DNA of 64,000 nt from Bicyclus anynana (Eukaryota; Arthropoda; Insecta; Lepidoptera; Nymphalidae): contig NC_069100.1 of NCBI RefSeq assembly GCF_947172395.1, forward strand, positions 11,870,109 to 11,934,108, in the 5' to 3' direction. Below the pieces are notes generated by a model, which saw nothing but the letters and a program-made list of their open reading frames with translations, ran no database searches and was not told the DNA's origin. Positions 10,862 through 21,000 of this stretch are shown piece after piece. The translations under genes were made by a program, and so were the position numbers. Position 1 is the stretch's first letter. Every line of letters begins with the position of its first letter.

Positions 10862-11797
10862 TTAGTAGAGACGTCCACATCCGCATCCACATCCAGCGCG
10901 ACCTTCGTATCCGTATCCGTATCCGAACGGAGCATAGGCGGCAGCACCGATGTCCTCAGTCAGCATGGCGACCTCTCCGTTGCCGCAGCCGTACGCGACC
11001 GAGCCGGAGCCGGCAGTAGGCAGGGCGCCCTCTAGTCCCACAGTTCCCAAGAACGGCAGAGCGCCGCGGACAGCGAGCTCTCCGCAGTAAGCGTTCTCAG
11101 ACAGCACGGACACTCCGTTCGGTGGGATAGGGGAGGCGCTGGCCACTGGGAGAGAGCCGCCGGAGAAAGCGGGCGCAGCGCCGCAGAAACCGGCAGCACC
11201 GTAGGGAGCACCTGCCCAAGAGCCGAGGTAGGGGGCTTCAGCCCAGCCGGCGCCGATACACTGGCCGGAGATGGACTGCAGACAAAAAAAAGTTGATAAA
11301 ATCAAACGTATTGTAAGTGATGACTAACACAATAGGTATAAAGTGATGTAACAAATAAGTATTAACAAGCTTTCGAGCTGAAACCGAAAAAATCTATATA
11401 CTAATTAATATCCCATCAGAAATCAGTCTATGTAAAATAACGTTGCCACGCCTCAGAAGCGTTCGCCGTAAAAAGTTATGAGAGTCCATCCCTACATCTT
11501 TCAATATCCTTCAATCTACTATGTGACTGATTCATTCAACGAAGTACTTGGTGTCAGTAAATCTTTATTTACAACTTTTATCCGGCTTTATATAAATTTT
11601 ATTATATTTTTGCCTAGTTCCTGGACTTGGCAGGGGGCACTGCAGTGCCCTCTAATAAGGAGGGAAAATGTTTACCTTAATTAATTCAAAAACAACAAAA
11701 GTTTTAGAAGGCAACTAAATAAATTAAGTACAGTGGCTTTACCAACCTGCATCACTAAAGCCTGAGCGCAGACAAAGAGTACAGTTTTAACGATCAT
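10862..11797 (-). CDS. Chorion protein class B (B3)
   Basis: Class B eggshell protein of 154 residues. Exon 1 is 11747-11797 ([17 protein letters not shown]) and exon 2 is 10862-11275, phase 0; the intron is 471 bp and non-coding. The mature protein starts Gln-Cys, and the arm reads [12 protein letters not shown]. The central domain has LEGALPTAGSGS, the form shared with B1, B8 and B9. The C arm is [28 protein letters not shown] lies at 11859-11866. It is paired with A3. Confidence 0.96.
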
Positions 11798-12243
11798 TTT
11801 GAGTTGCTTATTGCTCGAGTATGAACTTGAGAATGTACTTAAATCGAAAAAACAACCATTTATATAATGTAGTTCCAAACCCTTATTATCACAATTGTGT
11901 AAATTATTGGAAAAAATACCCAACCCAAAACCCACTGTTCCATCGGACGTGACTTTTTAAATTGCATAGATAAATAGCCTCTATTATGTCACTATGCATA
12001 CCAACTAAAGTAGTAAAAGAAAATTTCTCCGAAATAATACTAGACAGGCACATCACCAATCTTTGCTTATAAAAATTAATAGTAACATTTTTAATTACGT
12101 TTGTAGACACGATTTTATATTGTTATAAAATTATGAAACCCAACATTACCTATATATTCGAATCATTTTAAAGGATATAAAAGCATCCACGAGTTCATTA
12201 GGACCATTGTATTCTCGTCTCTGCCCAATACAAACACTTCAAC
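11798..12243. promoter_or_regulatory. Shared promoter of pair 3 (B3/A3)
   Basis: B side, minus strand: TATATAAA at 11859-11866, TGATAA at 11886-11891 and TCACGT at 11947-11952 in the context AAGTCACGTCC. A side: TATAAAAG at 12176-12183. About 309 bp separate the TATA boxes. A clear TTCGAAAT element is not seen on the A side; an ATTCGAAT at about 12156 lies closer to the TATA box than in other pairs. Confidence 0.8.
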
Positions 12244-12668
12244 ATGAACTCCTTCGCTGTTCTCCTGCTCTGCGTCCAAGCTTGCTTGGTACAGGTAAAA
12301 ATCAAAAGAATGTTCTATATCGTTCTCTTGATAAAACAAGTGTTTTTGGACTATTTGTATATTTAAATTGTCATGTATTTCAGTCCGTGTTCGGGCAGTG
12401 CTGTGGCTACGGCGGTATCGGGTACGCGCCCGCTTTCGCCGCGCCCTTCGCCGCCCCCGCTCTCGCCGCGCCGGCCGCGTGCGGGCCAGCCTACGGCGGC
12501 GAGGGTATCGGCGACGTGGCGTTCGGCGGCCAGCTGCCGGTCGCCGGCACCACGCTAGTCTGTGGACAAGTGCCGATACTGGGCGCCGTGGAGTTCGGAG
12601 GCATCGTGCCGGCCGGCGGCGAGGTGTCCATTGCCGGCAAGTGCGCCTGCGGCTGCAGAGGATACTGA
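12244..12668 (+). CDS. Chorion protein class A (A3)
   Basis: Class A eggshell protein of 111 residues. Exon 1 is 12244-12294 ([17 protein letters not shown]) and exon 2 is 12384-12668, with an 89-bp intron. The mature start is [11 protein letters not shown]. It differs from A1 by Phe in [12 protein letters not shown] (central domain) where every other A gene has Val, and by a silent change in PIL. AATAAA lies at 12701-12706. The 3' UTR begins TCAACGA, as in A5. Confidence 0.96.
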
Positions 12669-13160
12669 TCAACGAATATCAAATCTAACTGAATGTGATA
12701 AATAAACGCATTTACTTTTACATCATGCTTTTTTCTTCTTTGAATATGATTCGTTATTTTAGATGAATCTCTTTTTTAGCTTCAAAGGTGAATAAAACAG
12801 GTCAAGTATGTGTCGGGCAAAGCGCAATGTAGTGTTCCGTGTTTCGCACTTCACCGATTGATGATTTTTTTCAATACCAACTTTATCTCAGTATTATTCA
12901 ACAAGATTTATATATTTTCCTTTTCCAAGTAGGTACTTTTACTAGATTTTGACTATAAACATTTAGTAAGCCACATTTTTACTAGACATCCTAACGAAAT
13001 ATTTTTTCCAAAGTTTGGCACAACCTTGAAAAAGGTACCAGCTCAGCATTTTGCTGAATGATCCAAGCAAATGCTAGAGCACTGATTTTCACCTCATTTA
13101 GGTGACACCATACATAGCCACGCAGCGACATAAAAGTATTATAAATTTAACTTAAACCGT

Positions 13161-13488
13161 TTTTTTTATTCTTTTCAAGTTAGCCCTTGACTACTATCTC
13201 ACCTGATGGTGAGTGATGATGCAATCTAAGATGGAAGCGGGCTAACTTGTCAGAAGGAGGATGAAAATCCACACCCCTTTCGGTTTTTTACGCGACATCA
13301 TACCGTAAAGCTAAATCGCTTGGTGGTATGTCTTTGTCGATAGGGTGGTAACTAGCGACGGCCGTAGCCTCCCACCAGCCAGACCTGGAGCAATTAAGAA
13401 AACCTCAATCAGCCCAGCCGGGGATCGAATCCAGGACCTCCGTCTTGTAAATCCACCGCGCTTACCGCTGCGCCACGGGGGCCGTCAA
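13161..13488 (-). mobile_element. SINE-2, near full length
   Basis: Minus-strand tRNA-derived SINE of about 330 bp. The head complement carries an A box (TGGCGCAGCGG on the element strand) and a B box (complement GGGATCGAATCC). The body contains the CCACCAGCCAGACCTGG and ACCTGATGG blocks. The 3' end is AAGGGCTAACTTG followed by an A-rich tail, seen here as T-rich at 13161. Confidence 0.85.
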
Positions 13489-13859
13489 ACAAATTAAAAT
13501 TAATAATTGTTAAATTATAATACAACTAAATTAAAAAATAAGAGTATTTTACTAAATTTAAGAAACTATAACAATTACATAATAATTAGATATATTAAAC
13601 AACATTATGTTATAACTACCTACGAATATAATTTTAACAGGACTAAATAAAAAACCTTTTTGGAAGTATTTATTTACGGTTAAAAAATAAAAATGATTTT
13701 TTACAATATTTAAGCAATCGTTTATATCAATATTTTATATTAATAAAAAATAAATTTATATGAAAAACATTTAATTGAATTTAGCAAATTAAAAATAGAT
13801 AAATAAATAAATAAATGTAATCCACAGTAAATAGAAAATCTCTACTAAAGAAATAAAAA

Positions 13860-14750
13860 CTCTGCAACAAGATCCTGTTTAATCAGTTAATATTTTTAAA
13901 AGTTGCTTGTTATATTTAGCTTTTAAAGTTTTTTTATAGGAGCAGGAATATTGTTCCAGCATCTTGTTGCTGAGTAAGTAAATGAGCCCCTAAATGCAGC
14001 AGTACGATGAGGAGGGACTCCAAGCACATTACGATAACTTCGAAGAACCGTTATCAGACCAATTTAAGTTATAAATTAAATACAGTGACTTGCCCTGTGT
14101 AACAACGCCAAAGAGAAGACCTGCAAGATGCAACTTCCTCCTAGATCTCAGTTTCAGCAGTTGGTGGCTATAAAGGAAAGGAGTAACATGACTTCTACTC
14201 GTAGGAGTAATGTCATAACAAAACCTTGCACATACATTCTGCACTCTCTGTGTAAGACAAAAGTCGAGGTCCAAACACAACATAGACGTAGTTTAGTTTA
14301 GACAGCACCAAAGCCTCTACCAGCTGTGAATGTAATTCAATGGACAGATAGTCACGAATTGTATAAAACACCTTAAGTCTGTAAAAACAGTTCCGAACTA
14401 CTTCCGCTATGTAATCTTCGAACCTCAAACCTGCGTCCATTAACAATCCTAAATTACGCGCTTGTTCGACTTCGACTCTATAGATTTAAGAGCCGGTACA
14501 GGTCGACTTTGTCAATGACGTTACCTCCAATACTGATATAAAAAACTGGATCAACCGTACGTAGTTACTTGTCAATAGATCAAAGTCAAAGTTTATGTTA
14601 ATGGGTTCTGACCCATGAACATAAACTTAAAACTAGTGAATTACGATTTGACCAAGCTAATATCCTACTCAAGTCTTCGTTAACAAAGCTTACTGCCTCA
14701 TTAAGCTTTTCTGGCTTGAAATGATAGTACAGCTGTAAATCATCAGTCAA
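13860..14750 (-). mobile_element. Decayed non-LTR retrotransposon
   Basis: Frameshifted remains of a jockey-like reverse-transcriptase C-terminus. Upstream fragments encode YRLKVFYTIRDYLSI and LVEALVLSKLNYV. These continue in another frame as RVQNVCARFCYDI and LRSRRKLHLAGLLFGV, and near 13960-14050 as VPPHRTAAFRGSFTYSATRC. Order and spacing are those of a single ORF2 broken by indels. Confidence 0.75.
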
Positions 14751-15273
14751 TCAATCATCATATGTCAGATGTCAGAGTCATCAGTCAATTATCATATGCA
14801 TGATATTTAGAGTGAATTATTTGTTGAACTATATCTGCAGAATATAAAATAAATAAAAGCGTGTAGGATTTCGTTGTATTTTTCTATTGGTGTAGGATGG
14901 TTTCTTTGATTTCTTGGGTTTCTTCTATTCTTTATAGTAGTAATAGTAGCGCGAGACCTACTCTTTCTACATCAATAGAAAGAACTTTTTTTTAAAGGAC
15001 ATTATTAAAATTTGCCTCAGACTGTTCAAACATATAACCAAATTTAACAATTTAATTAAAATACTATAACAATTTTACTCAACTGTTTGTGTTTCATAAC
15101 AGTCGCTAATAAAATATCGAAAATATAAGAATTTAAAACGATTTCTCATGTTTATAGTAAGTGACTGTTGTCGAATTAACGTCAGACTCGTAACATAAAA
15201 ATGAAATGAAGTTTTTGATTGTTTCAACTCTCTTTATTGATCCGTTTATTTCAAATATCTTCACAGTTCACTT

Positions 15274-16319
15274 TTAGTAGAAACGTCCGCATCCGCATCC
15301 AGCGCGACCTTCGTATCCGTATCCGTATCCGAACGGAGCATAAGCGGCAGCACCGATGTCCTCAGTCAGCATGGCGACCTCTCCGTTGCCGCAGCCGTAC
15401 GCGACCGAACCGGATCCAGCAGACGGCATGGCGCCCTCTAGTCCCACAGTTCCCAAGAACGGCAGAGCGCCGCGGACAGCGAGCTCTCCGCAGTAAGCGT
15501 TCTCAGACAGCACGGACACTCCGTTTGGTGGGATAGGGGAGGCGCTGGCTACTGGGAGAGAGCCGCCGGAGAAACCGGGTGCAGCGCCGCAGAAACCGGC
15601 GGCACCGTAGGGAGCGCCTGCCCAAGAGCCGAGGTAGGGAGCTTCAGCCCAGCCAGCGCCGATGCACTGTCCGGAGATGGACTGAAATATTAAAAATAAA
15701 ATATTAAGAGATAAATACTAGAACATTTATTTAGGGAATTGATTCTGCCCAAATTAATGGCTATAATAATATGTATCTTTTTGTTAATATTGGTAATTAA
15801 AATTTTGCAAAAATAACAAATTTTATAAAATCAATCATATTATTGGGTCGGGTGTTTGAGTAACTGTTCTGGAACACTTGGGAATAAACTTATCACCACT
15901 TGGGAATAAATATTATTAACAAATTTTCCAGCTGCTTTATCATTATTAGGTAAAGGTTTTAATTTAATCTACTATATAAAAATAAGTCGGGTTTTCCTTC
16001 CTGACGCTATAACTCCAGAACGCACGAACCGATTTCCACGGTTTTGCATTCGTTGGAAAGGTTTCGGGCTCCGTGAGGTTTATAGCAAAGAACATTAAGG
16101 AAAAATTTCAACTTAGGGTAGGGGCAGGGTAGGGGTATGATAGAGGTAGTTGAAAGTTTACATCAAGTTTCACGCGCACGAAGTCGGGGGCGTCCGCTAG
16201 TTATTTATAAAACAAATAAAATCAAAATTCAAGAAAGCTAAATATTGAATACAATGGACTTTACCAACCTGCATTACTACAGCCTGAGCGCAGACAAAGA
16301 GTACGACTTTAGCGATCAT
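15274..16319 (-). CDS. Chorion protein class B (B4)
   Basis: Class B eggshell protein of 152 residues. Exon 1 is 16269-16319 ([17 protein letters not shown]) and exon 2 is 15274-15681. The reading frame is intact to the acceptor although no Met codon follows it. The arm has AAPGFSGG, and the central domain has [12 protein letters not shown], the form shared with B5, B6 and B7. The tail is GCGCGRFY, one Cys-Gly unit shorter than B3. The 587-bp intron contains a Helitron-like element (15969-16200). AATAAA complements lie at 15233-15238 and 15245-15250. TATAAAAG lies at 16372-16379. Confidence 0.95.
15969..16200 (+). mobile_element. Helitron-like element in the B4 intron
   Basis: It starts near TCTACTATATAAAAATAAG and ends CGAAGTCGGGGGCGTCCGCTAG, the CTAG terminus being followed by T as expected for Helitron-type insertion between A and T. 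The middle contains the family sequence ACCGATTTCCACGG. No coding capacity. Confidence 0.65.
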
Positions 16320-16738
16320 TTTGAATTGCTGGAGTATGAACTTGAGAATGTATTTAAATCTGAAAAACAACCTTTTATACAATGTAGTTCAAAACCCTTA
16401 TCACTATTGTGTAAATTAATAAAAAAAAAAATATTGAACCACTGTTCGATCGGACGTGACTTTTTACTCAAAGATAACCTTTATTATGTCAGTGTGCCAT
16501 GCTACTCGAAGTAAACAAACGAAAGAAAACTTTTGACACAAAACAATTAATACCCATGTTTTTAAAATTTAAAAAATCATCAACATTCTTTATTCATTAC
16601 ATTGATAATCAGAATTTTATTTTATTACAAAATTTGGATATGCCAAACGGAATGTTGGAATTAGAGTCGGTATAAAAGCATTGACGAGTTCTTTAGGGTC
16701 ATTGTATTCTCGTCTCTGTACAATACAAACACTTCAAC
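16320..16738. promoter_or_regulatory. Shared promoter of pair 4 (B4/A4)
   Basis: B side, minus strand: TATAAAAG at 16372-16379, TGATAAG at 16397-16403 and TCACGT at 16454-16459 (AAGTCACGTCC). A side: TATAAAAG at 16671-16678. About 291 bp separate the TATA boxes. No TTCGAA element is seen near the A4 TATA box, unlike in pairs 1 and 5-8. Confidence 0.82.
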
Positions 16739-17158
16739 ATGAACTCCTTCGCCGTTCTCCTGCTCTGCGTCCAAGCTTGCTTGGTACAGGTAAATATCAA
16801 AAGAAATTTTAAATATCGTTCTCTTGTTAAGACAATTGTTTTTGGACTATTTGTATATTTAAATTGTCATATTTTTCAGTCCGTGTTCGGGCAATGCTAC
16901 GGCGGTATCGGGTACGCGCCCGCTTTCGCCGCGCCCTTCGCCGCCCCCGCTCTCGCCGCGCCGGCCGCGTGCGGGCCAGCCTACGGCGGCGAGGGTATCG
17001 GCGACGTGGCGGTCGGCGGCCAGCTGCCGGTCGCCGGCACCACGCTAGTCTGTGGACAAGTGCCGATCCTGGGCGCCGTGGAGTTCGGAGGCATCGTGCC
17101 GGCCGGCGGCGAGGTGTCCATTGCCGGCAAGTGCGCCTGCGGCTGCAGAGGATACTGA
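16739..17158 (+). CDS. Chorion protein class A (A4), mosaic
   Basis: Class A eggshell protein of 109 residues. Exon 1 is 16739-16789 and exon 2 is 16880-17158. The mature start is the short SVFGQCYGG form shared with A5, A6 and A7. The 90-bp intron is a multiple of three and has no in-frame stop, so the whole locus reads as one 139-codon frame; consensus GT and AG ends and the paralogues show that it is still an intron. The intron is nearly identical to that of A5 (one base of length difference), while the 3' UTR up to AATAAA (17191-17196) matches A6, suggesting conversion. The silent CAA in GQC is shared with A5 only. Confidence 0.95.
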   Translation: MNSFAVLLLCVQACLVQVNIKRNFKYRSLVKTIVFGLFVYLNCHIFQSVFGQCYGGIGYAPAFAAPFAAPALAAPAACGPAYGGEGIGDVAVGGQLPVAGTTLVCGQVPILGAVEFGGIVPAGGEVSIAGKCACGCRGY

Positions 17159-17196
17159 AAAGCGACTAACGAATCTAAATGAATTGAGCAAATAAA

Positions 17197-19350
17197 AGAT
17201 TATCCGACAATCCTTGTATTTTTACTAAGTATTTAATAAGAGTCAATAGTAAAATCAAAGCCTTAATTGTAAACGACTGCATTACTTATGGCAATTATAA
17301 AATTGGCAATGCTAATATTGTAATACATATTTTCTAAGAAAAAAGTTGCAATATGCTTTAAAATTTTTTAAATACAGTTTTACTACAGAATTTACCAGCA
17401 ACTTTGTAATTATAAAGAATAGAGACACAATTTTTATACCAATGTACAAACCTCAACTACAGCAGCTACAACATTGAAAAAAACTGATTCAAGATAAAAA
17501 AAATTGAAAAAACCGAAATATATATAACTTGGTCGCACTAGGGATTTTTTCAAACTATTCAAATTAGATTTAGATAACTAGTAGTGCTGTAGTTGTTTGT
17601 AGTAGTGCTGCGCGTAAGCGATAACAACTCACCAGGGACACTGCAGTAAAAATTTATGATTGTGTGTAACCAAAATTATATATATTTTTTTTATTCTTTA
17701 CAAGTTAGCCCTTAACTACAATCTCACCTGATGGTAAGTGATGATGCAATCTAAGATGGAAGCGGGCTAACTTGTTAGGAGATGGGTGAAAATCCGCACC
17801 GCACCGCACAGACAAAAATTTTAATAAGTTTGATTATGTTTTCGTAGCGTGTACACTTAAAGAACATTTATTTCGAAATCACAGAGATAAACTTCAATTT
17901 TATTTATGTCTAAAGATTGTATTCAATAACAATTTGCGTATAACTACGCGCGAAGCTGTTAGAACTAGTACTAGTAAATAACGCGATATTTCAAGTTCTC
18001 CATTTTGTAAACTGAGTGACGCAAAGAAAAAACCAAATGAGAAAAAACAAATAAATTAAGATTTTCAAAACACAAAAGCACGAGTAAGGTTGGCGGCATA
18101 CACTCGTTTTCTGTATTCGTTTTCTTAATTTTCGTAATTTCGATTTGGAGTTCCGTGGGACTACCACAGACTTTACGTTTTTTCTTCATTCGGATTGTAT
18201 ATTGTCACTTGCCGTGACCTTGATATCTTCCAGGCTACCTAACTTAAAGAAGTAATGTATTTGTACATAATGTGCAATACAATAAATACATAAAACTTAC
18301 ACTCAAATAAATAAACAAATATAATAAATAACTATGTATACAGTTATGTACAGTAAACCAATGTGACATGCGAAATATTTGCCATATCATGCCTACATCA
18401 CATTTACATTTCAAAGAATATATTTTATTTAGGTGCCTATGTCAGTATTTGAAATTAGTGTGGCATCAGCAAATAGTAAATATTATAAAATCTTTTTAAC
18501 AAAAAAAAAATAACCGACTTTGCACTTTGAAGGCAGTGCCAAGCCAGTGACTTATTAATTAAAGCCTTTTCTGAAAGAACTTTAAAAATGTTTTATTTTT
18601 CTCTTTTTAGTGTGCATAGTGGATGAACAGTAGGGGCAATTTCGTTATTTTCATTTTAACACAAAATACTGAACAGATTTTCACCAAAAATTAATGAAAC
18701 CAATCTGGAAGTATACTCTTTCAAACAAAATAAAAATTTACAAAATTTATTTAGAAATGACGAAGTTATGAGGGAACGAACATTAAAAAAAAATAAAAAA
18801 AAAACACATACGTTGAATTGAGAACCTCCTCCTTTTTTTGAAGTCGGTTAAAAATACTACTACTGTCTCTATTCCTTCTCCCATTAGGTATATACGATAA
18901 GGTGCCAGTCTGTCAAGGCAATAAGCATCCCGCATTAGGACCAGTTCCATTTACCAGGGAACCAACGTCACTTCATTAGGCCTCTTGTCATCATTCCAAC
19001 ATATTCTTATATGAGCTCGATTAACGTGGGATTATTTATGGTCCCTTCTTAGGGCTTCTTAGTCAACAAGGAACCCTTATAGTTTCGCCATGTTTGTCTG
19101 TTCGTCTGTGGTTTAGCTCAGATACTATTACAACTAGAAGGCTATTTATTACAATTTAGTATTGAGCTTTTCTGTAGGTACTTTTACATAAAAGGCAAGG
19201 TTAATGTCTAATCCACACAGCTCAAACCGCGGATGTAGATTGGCAATTTTGACCGAAATTCGGTTATAATACCAAAGTACCAAGGAGATGTAAGGGTTCG
19301 TTTCATCTCAAAATTTCTGAATAAATAAATAATAGAAAGGAATTTGTAAA
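17197..19350. other. Spacer between pair 4 and pair 5 (orientation switch)
   Basis: No gene is recognised. It holds a SINE-2 3' fragment at about 17685-17800. It also has parts of a dispersed family at about 18515-18600 and 18760-18855 (GAACCTCCTCC followed by GAAGTCGGTTAAAAAT). The rest is AT-rich. To the left the pairs read B(-)/A(+); to the right they read A(-)/B(+). Confidence 0.55.
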
Positions 19351-19397
19351 AATGCTTTTATTTGTTCAATTATTATTTGGGACTAGATAGTCGTTGA

Positions 19398-19816
19398 TCA
19401 GTATCCTCTGCAGCCGCAGGCGCACTTGCCGGCAATGGACACCTCGCCGCCGGCCGGCACGATGCCTCCGAACTCCACGGCGCCCAGGATCGGCACTTGT
19501 CCACAGACTAGCGTGGTGCCGGCGACCGGCAGCTGGCCGCCGACCGCCACGTCGCCGATACCCTCGCCGCCGTAGGCTGGCCCGCACGCGGCCGGCGCGG
19601 CGAGAGCGGGGGCGGCGAAGGGCGCGGCGAAAGCGGGCGCGTACCCGATACCGCCGTAGCATTGCCCGAACACGGACTGAAAAATATGACAATTTAAATA
19701 TACAAATAGTCCAAAAACAATTGTCTTAACAAGAGAACGATATTAAAATTTCTTTTGATATTTACCTGTACCAAGCAAGCTTGGACGCAGAGCAGGAGAA
19801 CAGCGAAGGAGTTCAT
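19398..19816 (-). CDS. Chorion protein class A (A5)
   Basis: Class A eggshell protein of 109 residues. Exon 1 is 19766-19816 ([17 protein letters not shown]) and exon 2 is 19398-19676, with an 89-bp intron. The short SVFGQCYGG start and CGPAYGG arm are as in A4. Its intron is almost base-for-base that of A4, its tail-to-tail neighbour, but the 3' UTR begins TCAACGA as in A3. The AATAAA complement lies at 19357-19362. TATAAAAG lies at 19877-19884. Confidence 0.96.
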
Positions 19817-20215
19817 GTTGAAGTGTTAGTATTGTACAGAGACGAGAATACAATGATCATACTGAACCCGTTAACGCTTTTATACTAATGTATTTCCAAC
19901 ATTTAGTGTGGGACATCACAATTTCGAAACAATATCAAACTAACTATTTAATTTTAAAAACACTGTTTACCTATTAATTACTAAACTATTAATAGAAAAA
20001 CTTATCTATCGCTATTTTGTATGGTAGGTATCGTTAAAATATATCCATATAATGTCACGTACAACAAAACTATAAGCCGTTAGTAGGTTAGTACTGTAAC
20101 CTATTTCTTAATTTTCACAATAGTGATAAAGACTAACGACCTGTTTAGTATAAAATACAATTATTCAGTTTTAAATCCATTCTCTAGTTCACACTCGAGT
20201 AATAAACAATCCAAA
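19817..20215. promoter_or_regulatory. Shared promoter of pair 5 (A5/B5)
   Basis: A side, minus strand: TATAAAAG at 19877-19884; ATTTCGAA at 19921-19928, about 37 bp upstream of it. B side, plus strand: TCACGT at 20055-20060, TGATAAA at 20124-20130 and TATAAAAT at 20149-20156. About 264 bp separate the TATA boxes. Confidence 0.82.
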
Positions 20216-20964
20216 ATGTTCGCCAAGGCTTTACTTTTCGTATGCGCTCAGGCTGTTATAATGCAGGTGAATAAAGACTTTGAAACTCTGTTAATATTAT
20301 GTTTTAAATTTTCTTTTGATTTACGTGGATTCAGTTTCGTATAGAGCTACTGCAAGCATACTTGAGAGTTCTTCTCGCTGCCTTACGATTAAATGGTACC
20401 TCTTGAATCACTACCTACTTACAGACTTGACTTTCAAAAACAAATTAATTTGAATTAGCCTCCGGTGTTACTTTTTATTATCTTTGTTAAATTATAAATG
20501 AGGTTAATCACTACTTCTGTGTGAGATGAAATTATATTTTATATTTATTATTGCAGTCAATCTCCGGACAGTGCATCGGCGCTGGCTGGGCCGAAGCTCC
20601 CTACCTCGGCTCTTGGGCAGGCGCTCCCTACGGCGCTGCCGGTTTCTGCGGCGCTGCACCCGCTTTCACCGGCGGCTCTCTCCCAGTGGCCAGCGCCTCC
20701 CCTATCCCACCGAACGGAGTGTCCGTGCTGTCTGAGAATGCTTACTGCGGAGAGCTCGCTGTCCGTGGCGCTCTGCCGTTCTTGGGAACTGTGGGACTAG
20801 AAGGTGCCATGCCATCTGCCGGCTCCGGCTCGGTCGCGTACGGCTGCGGCAACGGAGAGGTCGCCATGCTGACTGAGGATTATGCAGCTGCTGGTATCGC
20901 CGGCGCTGCCATCGGTCCTTTCGGTTACGGCGGATATGGTTGCGGATGTGGACGTTTTTACTAA
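20216..20964 (+). CDS. Chorion protein class B (B5), altered C arm
   Basis: Class B eggshell protein of 152 residues. Exon 1 is 20216-20266 ([17 protein letters not shown]) and exon 2 is 20557-20964; the intron is 290 bp. The arm has AAPAFTGG and the central domain [12 protein letters not shown]. After MLTED the C arm is unlike the other paired B genes: YAAAGIAGAAIGPFGYGGY replaces the [18 protein letters not shown] arm, before GCGCGRFY returns. AATAAA lies at 20995-21000. Confidence 0.95.
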
Positions 20965-21000
20965 GAAGAAGAACAAAGATGTTTGAGTCCTACAAATAAA

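Larger units (their letters stand above)
12707..15232. other. Spacer between A3 and B4: SINE-2, decayed LINE, AT-rich DNA
   Basis: No host gene is recognised. The stretch holds a full SINE-2 at 13161-13488 and a decayed LINE at about 13860-14750. 12707-13160, 13489-13860 and 14770-15230 are AT-rich sequence with no feature I can support. Confidence 0.6.

Noticed and set aside
12207..12240. Apparent extended start upstream of A3 (and of A6) giving a longer frame beginning MYSR or MSRL
   Set aside because: It is in another frame that crosses the 89-bp intron. The conserved exon 1 start, MNSFAVLLL, and the GT-AG intron explain the locus in full.
15274..15519. B4 and B9 as truncated pseudogenes, since the longest Met-started frames cover only the C-terminal part
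   Set aside because: The frames are open back to the splice acceptor, and exon 1 with a good donor is present. The Met codon is simply in exon 1.
19741..19860. Open frames running antisense through A introns and exon 1 (for example near 19394-19729 and 27773-28255)
   Set aside because: Antisense shadows of class A genes. They depend on the same GC-rich exon, and no promoter or splice plan supports them.
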